Virus record (IMG/VR): IMGVR_UViG_3300032073_004819
Location: 1 to 20,190 of that record
Source of the DNA: a virus
Direction: 5' to 3' (one strand)
Length of the DNA: 20,190 bases
Below are positions 1-6,896 of the stretch, piece after piece. Positions within the stretch are counted from its first letter, which is position 1, and each line of letters starts with the position of its first letter. The position numbers were made by a program, and so were the translations under genes. The notes beneath the pieces are model-generated. The model had not been told where the DNA came from and searched no databases. It worked only from the letters and a program-made list of their open reading frames with translations.

Positions 1-294
1 CCTTGCAATCCTACTTCTTTTTCGGTTGGTCTCATCGACTTCACCAGCAACTGTAATAGTTCGCTTTCCGGGTTGCACATCGACCTTTAACTCGTCACGG
101 GCAAACCCAGCGAGGGCAAATTCAAGGATCGTAGATCCGTCATCATCTCGATAAATATCCACAACTGGATAACCCTTTGTCGAGCGTTTGATAGCACCAT
201 CCATAAAGTGCTGGTCCCCGAAGAGGTTGTCAAAAACCTCTTCGAAATATTTGTGACCCAATAGTCCGGGTCGGTGTAGTGTAATTGCGTTCAT
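1..294 (-). CDS. Small heat-shock protein Hsp20 (partial, C-terminus cut by window edge)
   Basis: An open frame starting with ATG at 294 runs off the left edge; 98 residues are visible. It translates as an Hsp20/alpha-crystallin protein: an N-terminal arm (MNAITLHRPGLLG...YFEEVFDNLFG), then the beta-sandwich start with YPVVDIYRDDDGSTILEFALAG, FARDELKVDV and TITVAGEV. These match the family's pattern of a first strand, the 'lAGF..del.v' stretch and the 'l.v.G..' strand. Such ATP-independent holdases are common in T4-like marine phages. The start at 294 has a strong Shine-Dalgarno sequence (TAAGGAGGAATATAAC before ATG). An in-frame ATG at 360 would add 22 residues; it lies where the promoter predicts the transcript to begin. 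It is probably transcribed alone from the promoter at 367-395. The C-terminal IxI motif cannot be checked. Confidence 0.9.
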   Translation of the reverse strand, partial: MNAITLHRPGLLGHKYFEEVFDNLFGDQHFMDGAIKRSTKGYPVVDIYRDDDGSTILEFALAGFARDELKVDVQPGKRTITVAGEVDETNRKRSRIAR

Positions 295-331
295 GTTATA
301 TTCCTCCTTATTAAGCAAGTTACGCACTATG

Positions 332-356
332 TCGAAGACCCCGAAGCGATCTTCGA
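332..356 (-). promoter_or_regulatory. Possible hairpin in the hsp20 5' leader
   Basis: TCGAAGA (332-338) and TCTTCGA (350-356) are perfect 7-base inverted arms around an 11-base loop. A competing 5-bp hairpin (CGAAG/CTTCG) can form inside the same stretch. It lies between the predicted transcription start near 360 and the Shine-Dalgarno sequence near 302-309, so it could shape hsp20 translation or mRNA stability. It does not pair with the ribosome-binding site, so I do not call it an RNA thermometer. Function is inference. Confidence 0.3.
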
Positions 357-366
357 TCATACCTAT

Positions 367-395
367 ACAATAAACACAACCGGGTCGCTTGTCAA
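367..395 (-). promoter_or_regulatory. Sigma70-type promoter upstream of hsp20
   Basis: Minus-strand -35 box TTGACA (390-395), 17-base spacer, -10 box TATTGT (367-372). The transcript should start near 360. The -35 box overlaps the stop codon of the upstream membrane-protein gene. The spacer end and -10 region (GTGTTTATT) match the groEL promoter at 4285-4313. Confidence 0.75.
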
Positions 396-730
396 CAGTA
401 AAGTTGAATAAAAATAATCAAAAGCGCCAAACTAAAACATATCATCGTTTTGGGAGTGAACATGGTTTCACCCAAAAGATACCAAGTTAGAATAGGGAAT
501 ATTATGTACCCCATCGAGGATCCAATGAATCGCCCTGTCCAAGCAGATCCAGTTTCATCCACTATCAACTTCCACGAGTACCAAAAAAACAGCGAACACG
601 GTACGCCCATGAGAAAGGCAGCAGATATTGGTCTGTCTTTCCACCAGTCTGACAAATACTGTGCGTTAAGTTGAAAGAATCCAATGACCTGAGCGAAGAA
701 AACGAGCAAGATGCCCAACCAAAGTTTCAT
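392..730 (-). CDS. Small four-helix membrane protein, DMT/DUF486-like
   Basis: 112 residues with four hydrophobic segments at roughly residues 4-21, 36-56, 64-84 and 92-111, so it is almost certainly an inner-membrane protein. The ending 'LLGE.MFTPKTMICFSLALLIIFIQL' resembles the half-size drug/metabolite-transporter-like proteins (DUF486/EamA style), where a 'GE' sits before the last helix. The resemblance is remote and I cannot assign a substrate. I recall similar small membrane proteins in marine T4-like phages. The ATG overlaps the previous stop codon by one base (TAATG), so translation is coupled. It is the last gene before the hsp20 promoter. Confidence 0.8.
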   Translation of the reverse strand: MKLWLGILLVFFAQVIGFFQLNAQYLSDWWKDRPISAAFLMGVPCSLFFWYSWKLIVDETGSAWTGRFIGSSMGYIIFPILTWYLLGETMFTPKTMICFSLALLIIFIQLYC

Positions 731-1074
731 TAATGTATCTCCAAACTTATTGACGATTTTAACAGCGCCTTTTTAGATTCTATCAAGGATCTCAAGCAAG
801 ACTGAACCGTTACCATTTCCTCTTCATACAGGTCTAGCGACCCATCCTCTCTTTCGTTTGCACTATCTAATATTTGTTGAGAATAGTTTTGAGAGATGTA
901 AGAGTTGACATTAAGTTTTGATACCTCAATGACAACCTCCTCGGTGTACTTAAGATCCTCACTAAGTGCGTCCTTCAATAAGTTATCAGTAACCATCTTA
1001 TACTGTACTGCCATTTCCATTATTTCTTCGATGACTTTCCGAGTCACTAATATTTCCGGTGCCTTATGAGACAA
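730..1074 (-). CDS. Hypothetical helical protein
   Basis: 114 residues, not recognised. Predicted mostly alpha-helical and acidic, with no cysteines arranged as a metal site and no membrane segment. The start is TTG at 1074 (TTG TCT CAT AAG), preceded by a GGGGTAAAGG stretch that can serve as a ribosome-binding site; the next in-frame ATG is 18 codons further in. It overlaps the end of the upstream gene by 11 bases and the downstream gene by one, so it fits the operon. No function is proposed. Confidence 0.7.
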   Translation of the reverse strand: MSHKAPEILVTRKVIEEIMEMAVQYKMVTDNLLKDALSEDLKYTEEVVIEVSKLNVNSYISQNYSQQILDSANEREDGSLDLYEEEMVTVQSCLRSLIESKKALLKSSISLEIH

Positions 1075-1459
1075 AACCTTTACCCCAAAAATGTTTACTT
1101 TTTCTCTTCTCGGTAATCAGCAACGCTGAGATATGCATCCCTTCGTTAGACCTGACCAGACTTGCTTTATATAATTCTAATTGTCCATATTTTGTTTTCC
1201 GCACTCGCCTTTGAAATTTCTTTCTTGGCGGTGGTGTATTAATGTATTCAACACAACCCCTAATGATTTCATCATCCGTCCAATTCGGTGCCGTGTCTGC
1301 GAGAACTTTTATCTTTGTTGCAACAACCCACTTACTTGTCCCAAATCCAGGTATGTCCCAAAACATACTCCCATGATAGCGCCCGTATTTCTTGCGGTTG
1401 GTGTCGCATATGTCAACACATATATATTCTTCTTGTAACTGCAGTTCGCACTCAATCAT
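1064..1459 (-). CDS. Hypothetical protein with basic C-terminal half
   Basis: 131 residues, not recognised. The N-terminal half is mixed hydrophobic (ECELQLQEEYICVDICD, then a Trp/Gly-rich stretch around residues 30-45), suggesting beta structure. Residues 76-95 are rich in Pro, Lys and Arg (TPPPRKKFQRRVRKTKYG), and the C-terminus is also basic, so nucleic-acid binding is possible but unproven. The ATG at 1459 lies 8 bases inside the end of the glutaredoxin gene, so the two are co-transcribed. Confidence 0.7.
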   Translation of the reverse strand: MIECELQLQEEYICVDICDTNRKKYGRYHGSMFWDIPGFGTSKWVVATKIKVLADTAPNWTDDEIIRGCVEYINTPPPRKKFQRRVRKTKYGQLELYKASLVRSNEGMHISALLITEKRKSKHFWGKGFVS

Positions 1460-1706
1460 TTAACCAACCCCTCAGGTCGTCACACCCCCCGATGAGTTTA
1501 ACCTTGCCTGTAGGTCCGTCAATGCTCAACACTATCGGAACAGTATTGTGGTTATAAAATCTTTTGACTTCTTCCAAGAATTCCCTATCGTCTTCAAGGT
1601 CGAAGAAACTATAATCTAACCCAGCAAAACCAAGCAAATCTGTAGATTCAACACAGTAGGGGCACGATGACCTCCCGTACACTAAAAAACTGACTTCTCT
1701 AGCCAT
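1452..1706 (-). CDS. Glutaredoxin
   Basis: 84 residues from the ATG at 1706. The redox motif CPYC is at residues 15-18, directly after the first strand (VSFLVYGRSS). The cis-proline motif TVP follows at about residues 55-57 and the glutathione-binding 'GGCDDL' near the C-terminus, so all three family landmarks are present. It would reduce disulfides, for example those of ribonucleotide reductase, using glutathione. An upstream ATG at 1769 would add 21 basic residues, but AGAGG lies just before 1706 and the conserved fold starts there, so I use 1706. It overlaps the upstream gene by 8 bases. No ribonucleotide reductase is in the window. Confidence 0.9.
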   Translation of the reverse strand: MAREVSFLVYGRSSCPYCVESTDLLGFAGLDYSFFDLEDDREFLEEVKRFYNHNTVPIVLSIDGPTGKVKLIGGCDDLRGWLND

Positions 1707-1983
1707 GGAGTAACCTCTTTTTGTTGTTCGCAACTTCTTTAACCAGGTCTTCATACCTCGCAAGCACAACGATAGTCTCCACCTGCTGACCCACAGAGTA
1801 TCTCACTTCTGTTACGGACTCCCTGCTACACGGTTGATCGTTAACCTCCCTAATAACTGCCCATGGTCCAGACGGGGGACGAATAGATACTATGTATTGC
1901 GGGTTAATAGATATTTTAGTTGTTGTGAAATGTCCAGTAATCTTAGATCTTGTATCATTCTCTATCTTGTCAAGCGTCAGCAT
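1699..1983 (-). CDS. Hypothetical beta-rich protein
   Basis: 94 residues, not firmly recognised. The pattern 'KISINPQYIVSIRP ... VIREV ... VTEVRYSVGQQVETIVVLARYEDLVKEV' reads as three to four strands followed by a C-terminal helix. This recalls small FlbD-like proteins ('lNpd.I..i ... v.l..g....v.E....v...i'), but similarity is in layout only. It overlaps the gene upstream by 14 bases and glutaredoxin downstream by 8. Confidence 0.7.
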   Translation of the reverse strand: MLTLDKIENDTRSKITGHFTTTKISINPQYIVSIRPPSGPWAVIREVNDQPCSRESVTEVRYSVGQQVETIVVLARYEDLVKEVANNKKRLLHG

Positions 1984-2326
1984 TTTCCCCTAACCCTTTC
2001 ACTGACTTTGAGAGTTCTCCGACTCTTTCCAGCACTTCACCCATCTTTCTTTCCTGTTCCTCAGTCGCCTGTGGTCTTGGTGAAAAGTTTGCAAGAAATC
2101 CAGTCAGGACGCCTTCCATATCCGCCGTAGTCTCCATGATGTCCGATGAGATCATCTTTGCTGTCGTGGTTTTGGATAATGAGTTGACTCCATGATCCCC
2201 ACTTTCCGACAGACCCTCACACAGGATCACTAATTCTTTCGCTTTCTTGAGGACTTCTGACGCCATTTCGCTGATGACGATTGGAATCCTCTCTGAGTCT
2301 ATTGTGTAAGAAATTTTTACTTTCAT
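1970..2326 (-). CDS. Hypothetical phage protein, helical
   Basis: 118 residues. It starts with one short strand (MKVKISYTID) followed by long amphipathic helices (residues 13-40 and 85-115). The 'MKVKISYT' start is one I associate with small conserved proteins of T4-like marine phages, without known function. No membrane segment, no cysteine cluster (a single Cys in residues 1-40). It lies 14 bases after the XhlA-like gene and overlaps the next gene by 14. Confidence 0.7.
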   Translation of the reverse strand: MKVKISYTIDSERIPIVISEMASEVLKKAKELVILCEGLSESGDHGVNSLSKTTTAKMISSDIMETTADMEGVLTGFLANFSPRPQATEEQERKMGEVLERVGELSKSVKGLGENADA

Positions 2327-2340
2327 TTTTTTCCTTTGTT

Positions 2341-2616
2341 TTAGTTGAACCCTCGAAGGGCAAATGCGCTAGCTAAACCAATTAGTGCGGTAAAGAAGGT
2401 CCACAGTATTTTAGAAGAGGTGTCTTTCCAGGACTCCAACGCTCGGATTCGGGCATAAAGTCCCTCGTCAGGATTGTAGACCGCTTCTTTTATTTTAGAC
2501 ACATTCTCAAGCATCTCGGTCTGCCGGGCGTTCACTGTCTCTATTGTTAAACAAACTTTATCAATCTTCCTAGTTAATTCCACTACTAACTCGTTGGGTA
2601 AACTCGATTCTGACAT
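2341..2616 (-). CDS. Coiled-coil protein with C-terminal membrane anchor (XhlA-like)
   Basis: 91 residues. Residues 7-45 form an amphipathic, coiled-coil-like helix. They are followed by the recognisable 'VYNPDEGLYARIRALESWK' stretch and one C-terminal transmembrane helix (about residues 70-87). This layout is that of haemolysin XhlA-type phage proteins, which sit in the inner membrane and are often linked to holins or lysis, but lysis function is not shown here. A strong ribosome-binding site (AAAAGGAGGTTATTAGC before ATG) supports the start. It is the first gene after groEL; no convincing promoter of its own is visible. Confidence 0.8.
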   Translation of the reverse strand: MSESSLPNELVVELTRKIDKVCLTIETVNARQTEMLENVSKIKEAVYNPDEGLYARIRALESWKDTSSKILWTFFTALIGLASAFALRGFN

Positions 2617-2672
2617 GCTAATAACCTCCTTTTATTCCTGAACTCTACAAATAAATAGTGACTACACTCCCA

Positions 2673-4250
2673 CTACTCCTCAATAATGGCATAATTCGTA
2701 GTCAAAAGAGTTCCCGCTGCTGATACAGCGTTCCTTAGAGCGTTCTTAGTTACCTTCGCAGGATCAATTATTCCCGATGTGTACATGTTCGTTGCCACAC
2801 CATCGAGAAAATTAAATCCCACATCGAATTGCTCGGCATCAATAATCTTATCGACATCCTGGTAGGTATATCCAGCGTTTTGTGCCATCGCTGCGATGGG
2901 TGACTGCAGAACATGAAGGAAGATTTCTGCAGCATATTGTTCATCCTCAGTCAATTCTAACGGCGATACGTCCTCTGAGAGCGATTTAGATATGCGATAG
3001 AGGGTAAGACCCCCGCCCGGAACTAAACCCTCTTGTTGAGCAGATCTGACCGCCTCTAGTGCGTCTTCTATTCGGTGCTTCTTCTCCACCATCTCCACTT
3101 CGGTAGGCGCACCAACTCTGATAATAGCCACACCGCTAGACAATCTTGTTATTCTGTTCTGTAGTGCCTCGGCGTCGTCCATGGATTGAGATGTATTGAT
3201 TTGCGTTTTTATGTCTTCGATTCTAGAGTGCATCTCACCGTGATCTCCGCCGCCGCCAACGATAATGGTACCGTACTTAGATATTTCAATCGTGTGGCAG
3301 GTACCAAGGTCATTAATGGTTACGTCACGCACCTGATCTCCGAGCATCGTCCTAAAATATTTAGCGCCGGTGGCGATTGAGAGATCCTCCATCATTGATC
3401 GACGTTCTTCGCCATAACTCGGAGACTTGACTGCAGTGACCTTCATTGATCCACGCACAGAGTTCATGATTAGTGCCGACAATGCTTGTCCCTCAACACT
3501 GTCACAAATAAAGACTACAGGTTTCTGTTCTCTTGCGGCGATCTCCAAGACTGGCAAAATAGTCTGCACTTGATCGACTTGTGCATCGCACAGGAACAGT
3601 AGCGGGTTCTCATACCTACAGATAGATCTCCTCTCGTCAGTTATAAAATAGTTTGATAAATATCCAGATTGAAACCTAAAACCCTCAACCAAGTCAAGCG
3701 TTGTTTCGGTGGAGCGTCCGTCCTCAATTGTAACAGACCCCCCTTTACCAACTTTGTCCACTGCTGTCGCTACAAGATCTCCAATGACCTGGTCGTTATT
3801 CGCAGAAATCTTTGCGACGAATGCGACGTCATCTGCGCTAGAAATAGGTCTAGATATCTCTTCTATCTTTTCGCACACCATATCACATACTTTGTCTAGT
3901 CCACGCTTAACCTCGACCGGACTAAGACCTTTATCAATAAGATCTAGTGACTTTGAAAATATCGCCCTCGCAAGTATGGTAGATGTAGTAGTGCCGTCAC
4001 CTGCGTCTGAATTGGTCTTTTCCGACGCCTGCTTTACAATCTCGACTGCTGCGTCCTGGAAAGGGTCGTCAAGACTCACAAACCTAGCAACCGTTACGCC
4101 ATCTTTTGTGATTATTGGTTTACCATCCTTATTCCTAAGAATGACGTTGCGACCCTTGGGTCCATATGTTGACGCTACGTTGTCGGCGAGTTTGTTGACG
4201 CCGTCAAGCATTAGGCGATGGAGTTCCTTACCGTCAGAAAATTGCTTCAT
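2673..4250 (-). CDS. groL: GroEL-type chaperonin, large subunit
   Basis: 525 residues, near the bacterial length of about 548. Group I chaperonin signatures are present: STYGPKGRNV at 27-36, ITKDGVTVAR at 47-56 (D50, aligned with E. coli D52), AGDGTTTS at 83-90 (D85, aligned with D87), and RIEDALEAVRSA...GLVPGGG (D396, aligned with the hydrolytic D398). Thus equatorial ATPase residues appear intact and the ring should be active in folding. The C-terminus ends in TNYAIIEE, without the Gly-Gly-Met tail of most bacterial GroELs. It is transcribed from its own promoter at 4285-4313, with an AGAGG ribosome-binding site. No groES lies next to it; a GroES-like gene is 15 kb away at 19534-19845. It is a phage copy, presumably for capsid or tail protein folding. 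Confidence 0.97.
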   Translation of the reverse strand: MKQFSDGKELHRLMLDGVNKLADNVASTYGPKGRNVILRNKDGKPIITKDGVTVARFVSLDDPFQDAAVEIVKQASEKTNSDAGDGTTTSTILARAIFSKSLDLIDKGLSPVEVKRGLDKVCDMVCEKIEEISRPISSADDVAFVAKISANNDQVIGDLVATAVDKVGKGGSVTIEDGRSTETTLDLVEGFRFQSGYLSNYFITDERRSICRYENPLLFLCDAQVDQVQTILPVLEIAAREQKPVVFICDSVEGQALSALIMNSVRGSMKVTAVKSPSYGEERRSMMEDLSIATGAKYFRTMLGDQVRDVTINDLGTCHTIEISKYGTIIVGGGGDHGEMHSRIEDIKTQINTSQSMDDAEALQNRITRLSSGVAIIRVGAPTEVEMVEKKHRIEDALEAVRSAQQEGLVPGGGLTLYRISKSLSEDVSPLELTEDEQYAAEIFLHVLQSPIAAMAQNAGYTYQDVDKIIDAEQFDVGFNFLDGVATNMYTSGIIDPAKVTKNALRNAVSAAGTLLTTNYAIIEE

Positions 4251-4284
4251 TATTACCTCTCTTTGTTATACTTTGATATTTATT

Positions 4285-4313
4285 ATAATAAACACGTTTT
4301 GCTTGTTTGTCAA
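4285..4313 (-). promoter_or_regulatory. Sigma70-type promoter upstream of groEL
   Basis: Minus-strand TTGACA (4308-4313), 17-base spacer, TATTAT (4285-4290), preceded by GTGTT as in the hsp20 promoter. It gives a leader of about 28 bases before the groEL ATG at 4250. It fills the 70-base gap between the 408-residue unknown and groEL; no hairpin terminator is visible there. Confidence 0.8.
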
Positions 4314-4320
4314 GGGTTTT

Positions 4321-5547
4321 TTAAACTTGAGTTGAGTTTTGCCCAATGCGCCTAAGTGGTTTTGACATTATCCTTATGGATAAACTGGCAGACTTTATAA
4401 TCGTGATTCCATGCACTTCTTCTGTTTCAATCTCTACCCCCATGGATTTAAGATAATCCTCCTTGGTGGTTCCCTCAGGGGGATTTACAAAATTAATCTG
4501 CGTGATCTCCGCTGCAGTAAATGGTATTTTGTGTCCATTGGGTCCAAACCTACTGTGGAATACAGGTTCGTGCTGACCTGTAGGTAATTCAGGTTTTTGA
4601 TATATACTATCAGCAGAGATAGTGACTTCAGACTCCCCCGTCTTCTTAACATTGAAATCACCAAACACTAAATATTCTGCTGCGTCAGGACCTGAACCAT
4701 AGACCATTGCAGTCCTCCTGGCGGACCGTTTCTTCATAGGTCGGTGGAATCCAGCAGTTGATCTTTTTGGACCATCCTTAGAAAACAATATATCCATGCG
4801 CCACTTTCTAATTGCCGCCTCCATGAAGTCTGATGCGTCTTTTTTATCACTAGAAACAAGGTTTTTATACGCTTCGAATCCCGGTGCCTTGTGGGAAATT
4901 CCCGTGCCAGGCACAATTCCATCCTTACTGGCAGCGTAAAAATCAGACATGCCAAAGCGTTCCGGATTCTTCACGAAACCTCCCACATTTTCATACCTAC
5001 TTCCACCCATAACAATAGTACCTGGTGTTTTCATACTTATCCCAGCATCAAAAAGTTTTCTATTCAAGTCGTTAAGGTACTCTTCTTCGATAGCATCCGA
5101 CTGCTCTGAAGCAGTACGTAAATACTTAACTCTCTTACCGGGTTGAACGCCTGTTAAGGTTATGTTTTCGTCGTCTAAAAAAACCGCACCGGTGAGAAAC
5201 TTTGGTCTCTGGTTGCCTAGTCTGTTGGCGTCTGAAATTAAAGAAATTAACTCTTCCTGACTGTAGGATTTCTTGGTGAAATAAAACCTCAAGACCAACC
5301 CATCTGCCGACTTGAATTGTTTGGCGAATATACGTCCCGATGATACGGACTGCAGTACCTTGATGGTCTTGTAGTTTTTGTACTTCCCGAGAGCATCAGA
5401 GACGATTGGGAATACCAACTTCTTCAGTTTGCTTGCAGAGTACAGTGTCGGGTCAACGTAATAAAAACTCCTTACGCTCCTTACCGTACCCTCTGAAACG
5501 ATTGACATCATTTCGACCATCTGCTCTAGTAGTACTTGTCTATTCAT
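4321..5547 (-). CDS. Unknown protein of the clpP operon
   Basis: 408 residues, not recognised. It is soluble-looking and has no signal peptide. The N-terminal 150 residues look alpha/beta (YNY-rich 'KYKNYKTIKVLQSVSSGRIF', 'GLVLRFYFTKKSYS'). The centre (about 165-300) is Gly/Lys/Arg-rich with aromatic residues, and the C-terminal third holds a PELPTGQHEP stretch and 'PEGTTKEDYLKSMGVEIE', which looks like a small folded subdomain. Its ATG overlaps the clpP stop as ATGA, so it is translated together with ClpP. A structural protein or a ClpP substrate/partner are possible readings, neither shown by sequence. Confidence 0.75.
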   Translation of the reverse strand: MNRQVLLEQMVEMMSIVSEGTVRSVRSFYYVDPTLYSASKLKKLVFPIVSDALGKYKNYKTIKVLQSVSSGRIFAKQFKSADGLVLRFYFTKKSYSQEELISLISDANRLGNQRPKFLTGAVFLDDENITLTGVQPGKRVKYLRTASEQSDAIEEEYLNDLNRKLFDAGISMKTPGTIVMGGSRYENVGGFVKNPERFGMSDFYAASKDGIVPGTGISHKAPGFEAYKNLVSSDKKDASDFMEAAIRKWRMDILFSKDGPKRSTAGFHRPMKKRSARRTAMVYGSGPDAAEYLVFGDFNVKKTGESEVTISADSIYQKPELPTGQHEPVFHSRFGPNGHKIPFTAAEITQINFVNPPEGTTKEDYLKSMGVEIETEEVHGITIIKSASLSIRIMSKPLRRIGQNSTQV

Positions 5548-6227
5548 AGATAATCGTCTGCAATCCCATACTTGATAGCTTCCTCTGCAGATAAATAGAC
5601 GTCGACGTTGTTTAAAAGTAATTTTTTAATCTTTCGCCTGGACAGTTTCGTGCACGAACAGAGGTAGTCGAAGTACATATCTTGAAGTTCCTTCGTCTCC
5701 CTCATTTCGTTTTCTACATTGGGAAAAGATCCGTGATGACCGCTGATCACACTGTGGAGCATAACTCGACAATTCCGGCCGATCTTTCTCATACCCTTGG
5801 TTCCGCTGGCAAGCATTAACACTCCCGCAGACATTACCTTACCAATACCAACAGTCTCAATATCACAACCCCTCTTGATCATTTCCATTATATCTAGGAT
5901 AGAAAACATATCAGAAACTACGCCGCCATGGGTAGATATATACACCCTGAACGGTCTGATAACCGACATGGCCGTGCCATCATCCGCTTCAAGGATATCT
6001 TCCTTTGTGTGGTTGAAGTACAGCATCGCCTGGACAACATCTGATGCCATCCTCTCATTAATATCTCCATAGCAATTTATTGAACGAATATCATCTTTAC
6101 CATCAGACTGTCCGCCGATGTTATTGATGATATACAAGGGTTGCCCCAACTCCTCAGACAAGGCGCTGGTGGTATCAACAGGAAGCGACTGGTCCTTTTT
6201 CTTTTTGTCAGATGACTTTTTTGGCAT
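5544..6227 (-). CDS. clpP: ClpP-family serine protease
   Basis: 227 residues. After a Lys-rich, disordered-looking start (residues 1-25) comes a ClpP fold: INCYGDINERMASDVVQAM (the usual 'l.g.i.....a..v.a.l' segment), YISTHGGVVSDMFSILD, VGIGKVMSAGVLMLASG with nucleophile S133, RVMLHS with H158, and NNVDVYLSAEEAIKYGIADD with D209. The triad spacing (25 and 51 residues) closely follows E. coli ClpP (25 and 49). It could degrade host proteins with a host Clp ATPase, or act as a phage maturation (prohead) protease, since ClpP-like enzymes do both in phages. No Clp ATPase is in the window. It starts 20 bases inside the gene before it and overlaps the next by 4. Confidence 0.93.
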   Translation of the reverse strand: MPKKSSDKKKKDQSLPVDTTSALSEELGQPLYIINNIGGQSDGKDDIRSINCYGDINERMASDVVQAMLYFNHTKEDILEADDGTAMSVIRPFRVYISTHGGVVSDMFSILDIMEMIKRGCDIETVGIGKVMSAGVLMLASGTKGMRKIGRNCRVMLHSVISGHHGSFPNVENEMRETKELQDMYFDYLCSCTKLSRRKIKKLLLNNVDVYLSAEEAIKYGIADDYL

Positions 6228-6501
6228 TATAAACTCTCTCCTTATCAGTGGGTGTTCTCTCTACGATTCTGTATGGGAATTTTCTTAAAAAAGATTTCCA
6301 TTTGACGTCGTTCTTGAACGCCATTTGGAATATCAATATCGTCTCTTTGCTTACAGGTGAGAAACCTTCCGCACACTCTCTCCAACCTTTCAATACATTG
6401 ATGATTGGTTTGATCTTACGTCCGTCTTTATAGGACACCTGTATTCTACATACAACCGACTTGTCGTCGTTCTTAGTCTGTCTCCAAGCAGTAATATTCA
6501 T
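6208..6501 (-). CDS. Hypothetical protein
   Basis: 97 residues, basic, not recognised. The start 'MNITAWRQTKNDDKSVVCRIQVSYKDGRKIKPII' suggests two beta strands; Trp and Lys/Arg are frequent. It overlaps the preceding membrane-protein gene by 4 bases (ATGA) and clpP by 20, so it is part of the clpP unit. No function is proposed. Confidence 0.7.
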   Translation of the reverse strand: MNITAWRQTKNDDKSVVCRIQVSYKDGRKIKPIINVLKGWRECAEGFSPVSKETILIFQMAFKNDVKWKSFLRKFPYRIVERTPTDKERVYNAKKVI

Positions 6502-6845
6502 GATTTGCTTGACCCTTTCCGTAATTCTAAATACTTGTGATACTTCCTAGGGATTGATCCGACCAGTATTGAGGTCGTTATTAGATCCCAGTTCTTTATT
6601 AACTCCCTTTCGGGGGCGCATTGGTTGGCGGATTCCTCTTTCGATAATCCAACCTCCTCTAACCATTCCTCCTTCGTTTTAAGAGCAGATTCTAACTGTT
6701 TTCTTGTTCTCAGTATAATTGGCACATAACTTGCGATGATCGATACAAAGATCTTTCTTTGTTCGTTGGTGTAAATCAGGCGCCTCAACATCAAAGATAG
6801 TGAGGCGCCGGTGATAAACCATATTAGTGAAGGTAACATTTCCAT
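6498..6845 (-). CDS. Membrane-anchored hypothetical protein
   Basis: 115 residues. Hydrophobic segments at about residues 4-20 and 32-46 suggest an N-terminal membrane anchor or hairpin, followed by a charged cytoplasmic helix region (residues 47-90). ATGs at 6845 and 6839 are both possible starts; a TTAAGAGT stretch precedes the first. The predicted promoter at 6852-6880 would start the RNA almost exactly at 6845, so this gene may be read from a leaderless message. It is the first gene of the clpP unit. Confidence 0.75.
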   Translation of the reverse strand: MEMLPSLIWFITGASLSLMLRRLIYTNEQRKIFVSIIASYVPIILRTRKQLESALKTKEEWLEEVGLSKEESANQCAPERELIKNWDLITTSILVGSIPRKYHKYLELRKGSSKS

Positions 6846-6851
6846 ACTCTT

Positions 6852-6880
6852 AATATATCAATTCCCTTTCAGGAAGTCAA
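6852..6880 (-). promoter_or_regulatory. Sigma70-type promoter of the clpP unit
   Basis: Minus-strand TTGACT (6875-6880), 17-base spacer, TATATT (6852-6857), in the 51-base gap after the acidic-protein gene. The expected start falls at about 6845, which is the A of the first possible ATG of the downstream gene. Confidence 0.65.
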
Positions 6881-6896
6881 GTATAAAGTCAGTCTT

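Noticed and set aside
1707-1769. Upstream ATG extending glutaredoxin by 21 residues
   Set aside because: The extra residues are basic and lie inside the preceding gene; the ribosome-binding site and the fold start at 1706.
2617-2672. Possible terminator after groEL (TAGTG/CACTA arms followed by a T-rich stretch)
   Set aside because: The stem is only five perfect base pairs with a ten-base loop, and the tail is broken by A; too weak for a rho-independent terminator.
3709-4335. 208-codon plus-strand open frame opposite groEL
   Set aside because: It is the antisense shadow of the conserved GroEL N-terminus, has no ribosome-binding site and no recognisable product.
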